Of a DNA stretch of 33,224 nucleotides, positions 14,428-22,285 are shown piece by piece. Made by a program: the position numbers and the translations under genes. The stretch's first letter is position 1; the number at the start of each line of letters is the position of its first letter. The notes under the pieces were generated by a model that saw only the letters and a program-made list of their open reading frames with translations, was not told where the DNA came from and did no database searches. Source of the DNA: Thermoplasmata archaeon (GTDB lineage: Archaea > Thermoplasmatota > Thermoplasmata > Thermoplasmatales > Thermoplasmataceae); NCBI GenBank assembly GCA_021799185.1, contig JAJZAW010000004.1:1-33224 (forward strand), read 5' to 3'.

Positions 14428-15666
14428 TTGAAGAATCTCGCTGAGGGAGCAATTTTAAGGTTCAAATACAAACAGACACAGTTTGACGGAATTGTCATAA
14501 GTTCCGCCAACGGCACAGTAAATGTGAAACTCAACAGTGGCTATAACATTACAATCCCTGTGGATTCAATGGATGATGTGGAATTGAGGGGCACACGGAA
14601 GATAGCTGCCACAGAATTCAGACAGGAGAGTGCACATGGTGGCAAAGGAGTTGGCCTTCTTGCAACAGGTGGCACAATTGCCAGCAGGGTTGACTATGTG
14701 ACAGGAGCTGTGAAACCTGTTCTGGACCCTGCATTTCTGGAAGACAGTGTGTCCAATATCCGGAATTTTTCACTGGACATGGATCTAATGGAGCCAGTGC
14801 TGAGCGAAAATATCGCACCGGCAGACTGGGTTGAGATTGCACATAGGGTAATGAGGCTTCTTGAGAAAAACCAGCGCTGTATAGTTCTCCATGGCACTGA
14901 CACAATGTCCTATACTGCTTCAGCACTGTCCTTCATGTTTGATGAGCTGACGGGGCCAATTCTCTTTGTCGGTTCTCAGAGAAGCTCAGACAGGCCAAGC
15001 AGCGATGCATTTCTCAATCTTGAAGCCAGCCTGGAATTCTCTGGGATATCCATGGGAGAAGTGGGCATAGTGATGCACAGGAATATATCTGATCATGAAG
15101 CAGCACTGCACCGCGCAGTGAGGTCAAGGAAAATGCATACCTCGAGAAGAGATGCTTTCCGCACCCTGGGAGGGTTGCCAATGGCAGTATATTCATCTGG
15201 GACAGTGAGTTTCAACGAAGCCCCAAGGCCAGCATCAGATAGAATTCTACTGAAGGACAGACTTGAACATAAGGTTTCAATGGTGTATTTCCACCCATCT
15301 CTTGAGGCGGATGATCTGGAGCAGATACTCCATGGCAGGCGTGCAGCAATAATACTGGGGACAGGGCTTGGCCATGTGGGAAGCAGGCTATACGGTACAA
15401 TAAAAGATGCTGTGAAAAGCGGTGTTAAGATAATAATGACGTCACAGTGCATAAACGGAATGGTTGACATGAATGTCTACTCCACTGGAAGGGAACTCCA
15501 GTCCATAGGGGTAATTCCTGCCGGTTCAATGCTTCCCGAGGTAGCCCTGGTGAAGAGCATGTATCTGTTGGGTAATTATCCTGAGAGCGATTTTAAGGAA
15601 CTGTTCCTTCATGACATGCGGGGAGAGTTTAATCTGAGGGATAGATTGGGAGGTGATCCCCTCTGA
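14428..15666 (+). CDS. gatD: Glutamyl-tRNA(Gln) amidotransferase subunit D
   Basis: Asparaginase-type subunit that frees ammonia from Asn or Gln for conversion of Glu-tRNA(Gln) to Gln-tRNA(Gln); archaea-specific, partner of GatE. It has an N-terminal SH3-like barrel (about 1-60) followed by the asparaginase domain: GLLATGGTIAS with Thr83, LHGTDTMSYTA with Thr157-Asp158, and Lys235 (RSRKMHT). The spacing matches the catalytic residues of Methanothermobacter GatD. Length is 412 aa. The start is TTG 14428, behind GGGGGAT; no ATG exists at the beginning of the conserved region. The last codons, GGA GGT GAT CCC, double as an exceptionally strong SD for gatE, and the stop TGA overlaps the gatE start. 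Confidence 0.92.
   Translation: MKNLAEGAILRFKYKQTQFDGIVISSANGTVNVKLNSGYNITIPVDSMDDVELRGTRKIAATEFRQESAHGGKGVGLLATGGTIASRVDYVTGAVKPVLDPAFLEDSVSNIRNFSLDMDLMEPVLSENIAPADWVEIAHRVMRLLEKNQRCIVLHGTDTMSYTASALSFMFDELTGPILFVGSQRSSDRPSSDAFLNLEASLEFSGISMGEVGIVMHRNISDHEAALHRAVRSRKMHTSRRDAFRTLGGLPMAVYSSGTVSFNEAPRPASDRILLKDRLEHKVSMVYFHPSLEADDLEQILHGRRAAIILGTGLGHVGSRLYGTIKDAVKSGVKIIMTSQCINGMVDMNVYSTGRELQSIGVIPAGSMLPEVALVKSMYLLGNYPESDFKELFLHDMRGEFNLRDRLGGDPL
15649..15659 (+). promoter_or_regulatory. Perfect 11-nt Shine-Dalgarno sequence for gatE
   Basis: GGAGGTGATCC, inside the gatD C-terminus, is complementary to the whole conserved 3' tail of 16S rRNA (GGATCACCTCC). The GGAGG core ends nine bases before CTG 15663, an ideal spacing. 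No ATG, GTG or TTG is in a suitable place in the gatE frame. This site therefore decides the gatE start. Confidence 0.8.
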
Positions 15667-17468
15667 CTTCACAGGCAAAGATCGGTCTGGAAATCCATGT
15701 ACAACTGGGTGGCAGGAAACTTTTCTGCGCGTGCCCCACCGAAAGTGATGGCACAAAATACGGCTCAATTTACAGAAAACTTTCTCTTTCCACCGGTGAA
15801 ATGGGAAATTATGATCCGGCCGCCGTATATGAAAAAGGCCGCAGCAGGGTATTTGCTTATGAAATTTCTGACAACAGCTGCCTGGTTGAGTATGATGAGG
15901 AGCCTCCACACGATGTCAATAATGAAGCCCTGTTGAAGGGTCTGGCAGTTTCAACGGCACTCAATTGCAGGACAGTTGACGCGCTGGAGTACATGAGAAA
16001 GATAGTGGTCGACGGTTCAAATACATCAGGCTTTCAGAGGACCGCCATAATATCTTTTGGCGGCTGGGTAGATACATCCCGGGGGCGGGTACGGATAAGT
16101 ACCGTATGCCTTGAGGAAGATTCTGCAAGGAAGATTTCAGATGAATCTGCCGAGGTAACATACTCGCTTGACAGGCTGGGAATACCATTGCTGGAGATTG
16201 CCACCGAACCGGATATTGTGGATGGAGAACATGCCGTAGAGGTAGCAAGGCAGATCGGTGACATAATCCTGCTCTCAGGGTGGTCCCGCAGGGCCTCTGA
16301 GTCCATAAGGCAGGACGTTAACTTCTCAATGGGCCACGGCCGTGTTGAAATAAAGGGAGTACCGAAGCTTTCGGCTATCAGGGACTGCCTTTCCTATGAG
16401 AAGGACAGGCAATCTTCATTGATTGAGATATCTGAAAAGCTGGGCGAGGCTTGGAAAAATGGAATAAAGTTCACGGATGTTACGGAATTATTCGCCGCAA
16501 CAGGCTCCAAGGTAATAAGAAGATCTATTGAGGCAGGAATGAGGGTTTATGCTTCCCTGCTTCCTGGTCTTAGTGGGTATCTCAAGAATGGCCCGTACAG
16601 GCTTGGCAGAGAACTGGCCGATGTGGCAAAGCTTTACGGATCAGGGGGAATCATGCACTCAGACGAACTTCCTGGTTATGGCGTTAAGGATGAGCTTGAA
16701 CCCCTGAAAAATATTTTGAAGCCAGGATCTGATGATGGGTTTTTTATCATAGTCTCTGACGAATCGCACATCGGGATCATAGGCCGCGAAATGAATTCCC
16801 GGCTTTCAAAAATTCTTAGGCTTGATTTTTCTGAGACAAGATACGCTGACGCCATGGGAGAGACACATTACCTCAGGCCCCTACCTGGTGGCGAACGCAT
16901 GTATCCTGAAACAGATATCCCAATTTATGAAATAACGAGTGAAATGATCGCCATGGCCCGAGAAATTGTTCCAAAGACCAGAGAAGAGCTAACTGCTGAA
17001 TTATCAGGAAAATATGGGATTTCAAAACAGGAAGCCATGTCAATATTAGTGAACAATCTCGCAGGGTTTATGGACGAAATGGCATCCGTAACTGGCAATG
17101 GAAAACTTGCCTCGCGTTTGCTGCTTCAGGTCATACCAGATCTTGAGAAGAAGGCGTCTGTGGAGATCAGCATGGAAGACGTGAAGAAATTGTTCAATGC
17201 ACTTGCTAAACGGAGTGCAGTCAAGGAGGAATATGAAAGGGCTCTGGAGCTTCTTATCCTTCACTCCATGCCTGTTGATTCAATAATTGTTTCCCCCGAA
17301 ATGAAGCATGTAGAAGTTGATGAACTGCGCAAAGCAATTGTTGCCCTATTTGAAGAAGGCGTCAGCGATAAAAATCTTATCCCCCGTCTCAGGGCATCCG
17401 TAAAGGGGATTTTCGATCCATCTACCGCTTTCAAGATATTCAGGGATATTTCAGGGAAGCAAAATTAA
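15663..17468 (+). CDS. gatE: Glutamyl-tRNA(Gln) amidotransferase subunit E, apparent CTG start
   Basis: GatB-like subunit that binds Glu-tRNA(Gln), phosphorylates it and transfers ammonia supplied by GatD. From CTG 15663 the protein is 601 aa, close to the ~620 of Methanothermobacter GatE. The N-terminus reads AKIGLEIHVQLGGRKLFCACP (about residues 5-25), the essential GatB/GatE signature, and lies entirely upstream of the first ATG in frame (15801). Between the in-frame stop at 15654 and 15801 there is no ATG, GTG or TTG. CTG overlaps the gatD stop (CTGA) in the way ATGA does elsewhere in this window. Later regions: DVNFSMGHGRVEIKGVP-type core, an AspRS-like GAD insertion (about 330-390), and a C-terminal YqeY-like tail. 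Calling the start at 15801 would wrongly remove 46 residues. Confidence 0.88.
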   Translation: MTSQAKIGLEIHVQLGGRKLFCACPTESDGTKYGSIYRKLSLSTGEMGNYDPAAVYEKGRSRVFAYEISDNSCLVEYDEEPPHDVNNEALLKGLAVSTALNCRTVDALEYMRKIVVDGSNTSGFQRTAIISFGGWVDTSRGRVRISTVCLEEDSARKISDESAEVTYSLDRLGIPLLEIATEPDIVDGEHAVEVARQIGDIILLSGWSRRASESIRQDVNFSMGHGRVEIKGVPKLSAIRDCLSYEKDRQSSLIEISEKLGEAWKNGIKFTDVTELFAATGSKVIRRSIEAGMRVYASLLPGLSGYLKNGPYRLGRELADVAKLYGSGGIMHSDELPGYGVKDELEPLKNILKPGSDDGFFIIVSDESHIGIIGREMNSRLSKILRLDFSETRYADAMGETHYLRPLPGGERMYPETDIPIYEITSEMIAMAREIVPKTREELTAELSGKYGISKQEAMSILVNNLAGFMDEMASVTGNGKLASRLLLQVIPDLEKKASVEISMEDVKKLFNALAKRSAVKEEYERALELLILHSMPVDSIIVSPEMKHVEVDELRKAIVALFEEGVSDKNLIPRLRASVKGIFDPSTAFKIFRDISGKQN

Positions 17469-17486
17469 ATATAAAAATTAAAATAT
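17465..17486 (+). promoter_or_regulatory. AT-rich promoter region of the nuo operon
   Basis: An A/T run with TATAAAAATTAAAATATT (about 17470-17487) overlaps the end of gatE, about 70 bases before nuoA. A second TATA-like stretch, TTCTTAAATA, immediately precedes the ATG (17534-17543) but is too close to serve that start. Which one is used cannot be told. Confidence 0.4.
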
Positions 17487-17543
17487 TGACTGTACACCTT
17501 GCAAAATAAGCCGAAATCCGATCTGCTAAACAATTCTTAAATA

Positions 17544-18002
17544 ATGTCTAACGATACTCAGTGGATGTTGGACGGATACATCCCATTACTAATCACCCTG
17601 GTGCTAATGGTTCTCGGGATGCTTGGACTGTTTATGCTTCTTCCCACTCTGGGGGAGAGCCGGTACAGGCCGAATAAAAAGTTTAGCATGAAACCGGATG
17701 ATATTGTTCAGAATCTTGTTCTGGAGCGTTCACCCCCTGCAAAGGACGGGGCGTACCTCGAACCATACGAAACAGGGGAGGTTGCCAGGGGAGAAATTGG
17801 GAAGTTCGTTACTGTCCAGTATTATGTCATAATGCTCCTTTTCATACTTTTTGATGTTGATATGGTTCTTCTTTTCCCGTGGGCATTCGATTTCAAGGTG
17901 CTTGGAATAGTTCCTTTCCTTGAGACAATACTGTTCCTGGCAATGCCGCTGTTTGTGGTTTACTACGCGTTCAGAGAAGGATATATGAGGTGGCAAAAGT
18001 GA
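17544..18002 (+). CDS. nuoA: NADH-quinone oxidoreductase-like complex I, subunit A
   Basis: Membrane subunit at the junction of the peripheral and membrane arms of complex I. 152 aa with three predicted helices (about 12-34, 92-113 and 121-144). Seen: the [10 protein letters not shown] loop (about 75-84, equivalent to the YESG loop) and [25 protein letters not shown] with the acidic FDVD motif, both diagnostic. The long hydrophilic loop starts RYRPNKKF. First gene of a 14-gene cluster in the order A-B-C-D-H-I-J-J-K-L-M-N plus two. nuoE, nuoF and nuoG (the NADH module) are absent, so the NADH name is by homology only. The end overlaps nuoB by 13 bases. Confidence 0.92.
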   Translation: MSNDTQWMLDGYIPLLITLVLMVLGMLGLFMLLPTLGESRYRPNKKFSMKPDDIVQNLVLERSPPAKDGAYLEPYETGEVARGEIGKFVTVQYYVIMLLFILFDVDMVLLFPWAFDFKVLGIVPFLETILFLAMPLFVVYYAFREGYMRWQK

Positions 18003-18463
18003 AGAGTGGAGAAGGTGGTGCACTTACTACAACTATCGATCAGGCCATGGAATGGGCCAGAAGCAACTCGCTCTGGCCTCTTACTTTTGGGCTTGCTTGC
18101 TGTGCCATAGAGATGATGGCAATTCAGGCTTCAAACCTTGATATTTCAAGATTCGGGAGTGAAATTTTCAGAAACTCGCCCCGGCAGTCCGATCTGATGA
18201 TAGTTTCTGGAACTGTTACCAAGAAGATGGCTCCGAGGCTGAGAAGAATTTATGACGAAATGCCCTATCCGAAATACGTCATAGCCATGGGTGTGTGCGT
18301 CATCCAGGGAGGACCATACCACCTGGGATATTCCGTTGTCCTTGGGGTGGACAGGGTGGTTCCTGTTGATGTATATGTGCCGGGGTGCCCGCCCACTCCT
18401 GAAGCACTTACCTATGGGATAATGCTGCTTCAGAAAAAAATAAGGAATGAAGCGGAGAGGTGA
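17990..18463 (+). CDS. nuoB: Complex I subunit B (cluster N2 subunit)
   Basis: Carries the terminal [4Fe-4S] cluster N2 that hands electrons to quinone. All four ligands are visible in 157 aa: the tandem Cys37-Cys38 ([11 protein letters not shown]), Cys103 ([10 protein letters not shown]) and Cys133 ([11 protein letters not shown]). The start GTG 17990 lies inside the 3' end of nuoA; GTG 17999 is an alternative three codons later. The stop TGA at 18461-18463 is part of GAGGTGAT, the SD for nuoC. The subunit is on the cytoplasmic side. Confidence 0.93.
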   Translation: MAKVKSGEGGALTTTIDQAMEWARSNSLWPLTFGLACCAIEMMAIQASNLDISRFGSEIFRNSPRQSDLMIVSGTVTKKMAPRLRRIYDEMPYPKYVIAMGVCVIQGGPYHLGYSVVLGVDRVVPVDVYVPGCPPTPEALTYGIMLLQKKIRNEAER

Positions 18464-18469
18464 TGATTA

Positions 18470-18928
18470 TTGGTTGAAATTATCGAGGAGACCAAAGGAA
18501 AGGACGGAAGGAGAAACCTCAAGGTCGCCAAGGAAAATCTTGTAGAACTGATAAAGGACCTGAAGAGCAAGGGTTATGATCACCTTTCCCTGATCACAGG
18601 CATTGATCGCAAGGATCGGCTGGAAGTAGTTTATCATCTGCATAATATGAAGGAAAATGTGTATGTAGTCGTTAGGACAGAGACCATGGATGAGAGAATG
18701 CCCAGCATTTCATCTCTGTATGCTTCAGCAAACTGGGAGGAGCGCGAACAGTATGACATGCTTGGCATAGTCTTTGAAGGGCACCCTAACCTTAAACGTA
18801 TGTTCCTGCCAGAATCATGGGTTGGCCACCCGCTCAGGAAGAACTACGATCTCTCCAAGGTACAATATGTGAACATGGATGAAGAGGGCAATGATTACGC
18901 TACCTTTGATCCGGGGGATGGTTGGTAA
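18470..18928 (+). CDS. nuoC: Complex I subunit C (30-kDa)
   Basis: Peripheral-arm structural subunit that packs against NuoD. The diagnostic C-terminal motif WEEREQYDMLGIVFEGHPNL (about 92-111) is followed by FLPESWVGHPLRKNY. Length 152 aa is somewhat short but complete. The start is TTG 18470, five to six bases after GAGGTGAT; a closer ATG at 18463 is in another frame. The stop overlaps the nuoD ATG (TAATG). Confidence 0.92.
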   Translation: MVEIIEETKGKDGRRNLKVAKENLVELIKDLKSKGYDHLSLITGIDRKDRLEVVYHLHNMKENVYVVVRTETMDERMPSISSLYASANWEEREQYDMLGIVFEGHPNLKRMFLPESWVGHPLRKNYDLSKVQYVNMDEEGNDYATFDPGDGW

Positions 18929-20061
18929 TGGTAGTTGAAGGTGAAAAAATAGATCAGTCCAGGGAATGGGTAGAACTCAACATCGGCCCGCAGCATCCAT
19001 CCACACATGGTGTGCTAAGGCTGAAAGTTAAACTTGACGGGGAAACGGTCAAGGATGTTGAGCCAATTATTGGCTATCTGCACAGGAACGCAGAAAAGCT
19101 ATGCGAAATGGATTATTACTGCGATTCACTCATTTATTTCGACAGAATGGATTATGTTGGGGCAATGAACATGGAGCTGGGATACCTGGAGGCTGCAGAG
19201 AAGGTTCTGGGAATCCCGCCGCCTGAAAGGGCCCAGTGGATTAGGGTCATAATGGCTGAGCTCAACAGAATTGCAGCGCATCTTGTATGGGCAGGTGCCT
19301 TTGGTCTGGACCTCGGAATGCTTACGCCTTTCTTTTACTGCTTCATAGAGCGTGAAAAGGTCCTGAAAAGATTTACTGCAGTAAGTGAGTCAAGGCAGCA
19401 GACAAACTACATGAGTATTGGGGGAGTTTATCAGGATATAGATGACCAGATAATTTACGACATAGAACAGTTTACAGAGGAATTCCCAGCCAAACTGGAG
19501 GATATTTTCAACACATTCGTGAAGAATGATATATTCATATCAAGAAATAAGGGAGTTGGCATTCTGGAACCTGAGGTTGCAATAGACTATGGCGTAACCG
19601 GCCCAATGCTCAGGGCATCAGGTGTGGAATATGATGTGAGAAAAGCTGAGCCTTACCTTGTATACGACAAATTGAATTTTGACATACCCGTATCATACAA
19701 AAAAGATAATCTTGCCAGATTTCTGGTACGTTTTGAGGAAATGCGCCAGTCCATAAGAATAATAAAACAGGCCATTAAGAAGATCCCGGATGGGCCATAT
19801 TTTAACCCCAAGGCAAAGAAGTCCCTGATGATCAGGCTCAGGGGAGAAGGCGAGGCGTATGCAAGAACTGAATCTTCCAAGGGTGAATTTGGCGTTTACA
19901 TAGTTGCAGATGGCAGTGTCAAACCTTACCGGGTACATGTAAGAAGCCCTGCAATGAGAAATCTTGCTGTGCTGCCGCATCTCGCCAAGGATGTTATGAT
20001 AGCGGATCTCTTCTCAATTTCAGGCACCACTGACCTCGTATTCGGCGAGGTGGATAGATGA
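18928..20061 (+). CDS. nuoD: Complex I subunit D (49-kDa, quinone-site subunit)
   Basis: Forms the quinone cavity together with NuoB; homologous to the large subunit of [NiFe] hydrogenases without the metal site. Seen: ELNIGPQHPSTHGVLRL near residues 16-32 with the quinone-site HPSTHG loop, GYLHRNAEKL, RVIMAELNRIAAHL and VYIVADGS near the C-terminus. Length 377 aa matches family size. ATG 18928 (TAATG junction) is preferred over in-frame TTG 18922, since GGGGGA at 18913-18918 is well spaced for it. The hydrogenase Ni cysteines are not present, which argues against a membrane-bound hydrogenase. Confidence 0.93.
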   Translation: MVVEGEKIDQSREWVELNIGPQHPSTHGVLRLKVKLDGETVKDVEPIIGYLHRNAEKLCEMDYYCDSLIYFDRMDYVGAMNMELGYLEAAEKVLGIPPPERAQWIRVIMAELNRIAAHLVWAGAFGLDLGMLTPFFYCFIEREKVLKRFTAVSESRQQTNYMSIGGVYQDIDDQIIYDIEQFTEEFPAKLEDIFNTFVKNDIFISRNKGVGILEPEVAIDYGVTGPMLRASGVEYDVRKAEPYLVYDKLNFDIPVSYKKDNLARFLVRFEEMRQSIRIIKQAIKKIPDGPYFNPKAKKSLMIRLRGEGEAYARTESSKGEFGVYIVADGSVKPYRVHVRSPAMRNLAVLPHLAKDVMIADLFSISGTTDLVFGEVDR

Positions 20062-21098
20062 GCGTGCTGGAGAGGCTGGCCGCATTCTTTGCAATACTTG
20101 GCCACTATCCTGCTTATATTCTGGCTTATTTCTTCGAAACTCTGTTCATGCTGATTTTTGTGGTTGTGATGCTCATAGTCATGATTTACCTGTTCCGTAA
20201 ATACATGGCACGCGTTCAGCTCAGAATTGGCCCTAACCGGGTTGGAAAGGCCGGGACGTTGCAGTTAATAGCTGATGCTCTGAAACTTGTTGGAAAAGAG
20301 AGCATCCTTCCCAGCAGACGTGATGACCTTCCATATAAGATTGCGCCAATAGTTGTGTTCCTGGGACTCATAATGGCTTTTGCTATTATCCCGTACGGGG
20401 ATTTCTATTACATCGGCTCACTGACAATAACTCACTCCGACGTTTCTCTCCTTTTACTCTTTGCTGCCCTGGCCATTATGCCGGTTGGTGAGGTCCTGGC
20501 TGGAGTGAGTTCGAAGAACAAATATGCTGTGCTTGGTGCACTAAGAGGCGTCGCCAAGGATATATCGTTTGAAGTTCCTATGATGGTATCAGTGCTTGCT
20601 CTGGTAATGATGGCGTCAGCAAGGACAAATCAGCCTCTTAACTTGGAAAACCTGATTTCTGTGCAGTCAATACCATATGGCATACCTCAGGTAATAGGGC
20701 TTGGCGTCTTCTTTATTGCCATGATTGCGAGGGCAGCCTACTCTCCTTTTGACATGAGTGAAAGTGACAGTGAGCTTGTTTCAGGGCATTCTATAGAATA
20801 TTCCGGCATGAGATTCGGCATGTTCTACATGGGAATGTTCGGAAGCATATTCCTTGGATCAATGATTGTATCATTACTTTATTTGGGCGCATATAACGGG
20901 CCATTTTCAGGAGATGCGGGGTTCATATATCTCTTCATCAAGGCAATGGTGCTGGTTATACTTTCATTCACAATATGGCTGTCAGTTCCGAGGATAAGAA
21001 TAGACCGGTTTGTAAACATGGGATGGAAATACCTGCTACCAGCAGCTATAATTAATCTGATAATTGCAGGAATATTAACTCTGGGGTTGTCGCTATGA
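20058..21098 (+). CDS. nuoH: Complex I subunit H (membrane, quinone channel)
   Basis: Polytopic subunit (about 8 helices) that links the quinone cavity to the ion channels. Seen: RKYMARVQLRIGPNRVGKAGTLQ-like loop (about 48-70), with the family's conserved charged residues, GEVLAGVSSKNKYA, and RAAYSPFDMSESDSELVSG, the conserved acidic loop near the quinone site. 346 aa, full length. The ATGA junction with nuoD and the ATGA junction with nuoI show translational coupling. Confidence 0.93.
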   Translation: MSVLERLAAFFAILGHYPAYILAYFFETLFMLIFVVVMLIVMIYLFRKYMARVQLRIGPNRVGKAGTLQLIADALKLVGKESILPSRRDDLPYKIAPIVVFLGLIMAFAIIPYGDFYYIGSLTITHSDVSLLLLFAALAIMPVGEVLAGVSSKNKYAVLGALRGVAKDISFEVPMMVSVLALVMMASARTNQPLNLENLISVQSIPYGIPQVIGLGVFFIAMIARAAYSPFDMSESDSELVSGHSIEYSGMRFGMFYMGMFGSIFLGSMIVSLLYLGAYNGPFSGDAGFIYLFIKAMVLVILSFTIWLSVPRIRIDRFVNMGWKYLLPAAIINLIIAGILTLGLSL

Positions 21099-21529
21099 TA
21101 GAAGTTAAGGAACCTAAGAAAGAAATACCACTGATCGGCACAATTAAGGCAGTTGTATCCGTGGGCAAGCACGCTCTGCAGAAACCCGTAACGGTTCAGT
21201 ATCCTGAAGAGAAACCGGATTATCCTGACAGGTTCAGGTTCAGAATATTTCTGAGCCTCGATGACTGTGTTGGGTGCACCCTGTGTGAACAGGTATGTCC
21301 AAATAAAAGCATAACAATGCAGAAAGTGAACCGTGAAAATCCAAGAAACAAGAGACATATCTATCCGGATGTAAACTTTGGAACATGCACCGTATGCCGC
21401 AACTGTGAGGAAATCTGCCCTACTGATGCTATTTACCTTACCCATACATTCGAGCTTGCCAGAACCCGCAACAGCTTCACTTATTCTCCGGAGGAACTTT
21501 CTCTGCCGGAGGACGAGGTGATAAAGTGA
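21095..21529 (+). CDS. nuoI: Complex I subunit I (2x[4Fe-4S])
   Basis: Peripheral-arm ferredoxin-like subunit carrying two [4Fe-4S] clusters: Cys58, 61, 64 and 68 (CVGCTLCEQVCP) and Cys98, 101, 104 and 108 (CTVCRNCEEICP). Because NuoE, NuoF and NuoG are not encoded, this is the outermost Fe-S subunit recognisable in the operon and hence the likely entry point for electrons from a ferredoxin or other donor. 144 aa. Its stop overlaps the GTG start of the next gene (GTGA). Confidence 0.93.
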   Translation: MIEVKEPKKEIPLIGTIKAVVSVGKHALQKPVTVQYPEEKPDYPDRFRFRIFLSLDDCVGCTLCEQVCPNKSITMQKVNRENPRNKRHIYPDVNFGTCTVCRNCEEICPTDAIYLTHTFELARTRNSFTYSPEELSLPEDEVIK

Positions 21530-21774
21530 TTTACACAATCATCCTCATACTTTTCGCCATAATACTGATCCCTCTGGCCCTGAAGACAATCGCCGAAAAG
21601 AATCTCACACATTCCGCAGTTTACCTGATGGTCTTTCTGGTTATGCTCTCAGCGCTGTTCATATTCCTGGGTGGTTCCATAGTTGGCGCAGTCGAACTTC
21701 TGGTCTTTGTCGGGGCTGTGGTGACGCTTCTGGTATTCACACTTATGCTCAGTGGGGGGAAAGAGCTTGAATAA
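21526..21774 (+). CDS. nuoJ: Complex I subunit J, N-terminal half (split NuoJ)
   Basis: 82-aa membrane protein with about three helices. GAVELLVFVGAVVTLLVFTLML (about 54-75, three-part) corresponds to the third helix of NuoJ, which carries the pi-bulge important for coupling. Bacterial NuoJ is about 170-180 aa; here the rest is encoded by the next gene, as reported for FpoJ in Methanosarcina. The start GTG 21526 has GAGGTGAT just upstream. Confidence 0.88.
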   Translation: MIYTIILILFAIILIPLALKTIAEKNLTHSAVYLMVFLVMLSALFIFLGGSIVGAVELLVFVGAVVTLLVFTLMLSGGKELE

Positions 21775-21985
21775 TAAGCTATCAGCTCTGGCAGCAGGCC
21801 TTTTTTTAGTCGTATTCGGGATAGAGGTAGCAAGAATAAGGTATGATTTCACCCCGACTTCACAGGACATTGGGCAGATAGGCATCACGCTTTTCGGTAA
21901 ATATATTCTTCCATTTGAACTGCTTTCACTGATTCTTGTGGCAGGGATCATAGGAATGTTCTATATTGCAGGGAGGGAAGATTAA
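21767..21985 (+). CDS. Complex I subunit J, C-terminal half (split NuoJ)
   Basis: 72 aa with two helices, equivalent to helices 4-5 of NuoJ; the LFGKYILPFELLSLILVAGIIG stretch (split here as FGKYILPFELL and SLILVAGIIG) is the typical end of the subunit. The start TTG 21767 follows GGGGGGA at 21753-21759; an in-frame GTG 21752 would lie within that SD. It overlaps the end of the first half by eight bases in a different frame, so a recent frameshift of one gene is possible, but both halves have plausible starts. Confidence 0.82.
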   Translation: MNNKLSALAAGLFLVVFGIEVARIRYDFTPTSQDIGQIGITLFGKYILPFELLSLILVAGIIGMFYIAGRED

Positions 21986-22284
21986 TGCAGATATTTCTTG
22001 TCAGCATGCTTTCGTTGATTCTATTTGTCATCGGCCTCTACGGGGTGATGACATCCAACATCGGCATTAAGATGCTTATATCACTTGAAATAATCATAAA
22101 TGCTGCAATTCTCAATCTGGTAGCTGTAGCAATAGCTTACGGCTCTGTTGATCCAATTATAATGGCACTGTTCGGCATTGCCATAGGCGCGGTGGAATCC
22201 GTTGTGGGACTCAGCCTTCTCACAGCCACATATAAGAAGGTCGGCAGGATTGCCATTTCACTGCTGAAGGAGATAAAGTGGTAA
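21985..22284 (+). CDS. nuoK: Complex I subunit K
   Basis: Three-helix membrane subunit, 99 aa. The two conserved intramembrane acids are present: Glu35 (LISLEIIINA) and Glu71 (GAVESVVGLS), which form part of the proton path next to NuoJ and NuoN. The ATG overlaps the previous stop (TAATG), with GGGAGGGA as SD at 21971-21978. Confidence 0.93.
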   Translation: MQIFLVSMLSLILFVIGLYGVMTSNIGIKMLISLEIIINAAILNLVAVAIAYGSVDPIIMALFGIAIGAVESVVGLSLLTATYKKVGRIAISLLKEIKW

Positions 22285-22285
22285 C

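Noticed and set aside
15654-15801. A frameshift or sequencing error as the explanation for the missing gatE start
   Set aside because: The frame is intact across the N-terminal motif and reaches the gatD stop with the same overlap geometry as the other junctions; only the start codon base is unusual, so a CTG start is simpler. A single-base error at 15663 remains possible.
20879-21538. 219-codon open frame on the minus strand
   Set aside because: Antisense to nuoH and nuoI, which are fully supported by cluster and loop motifs.
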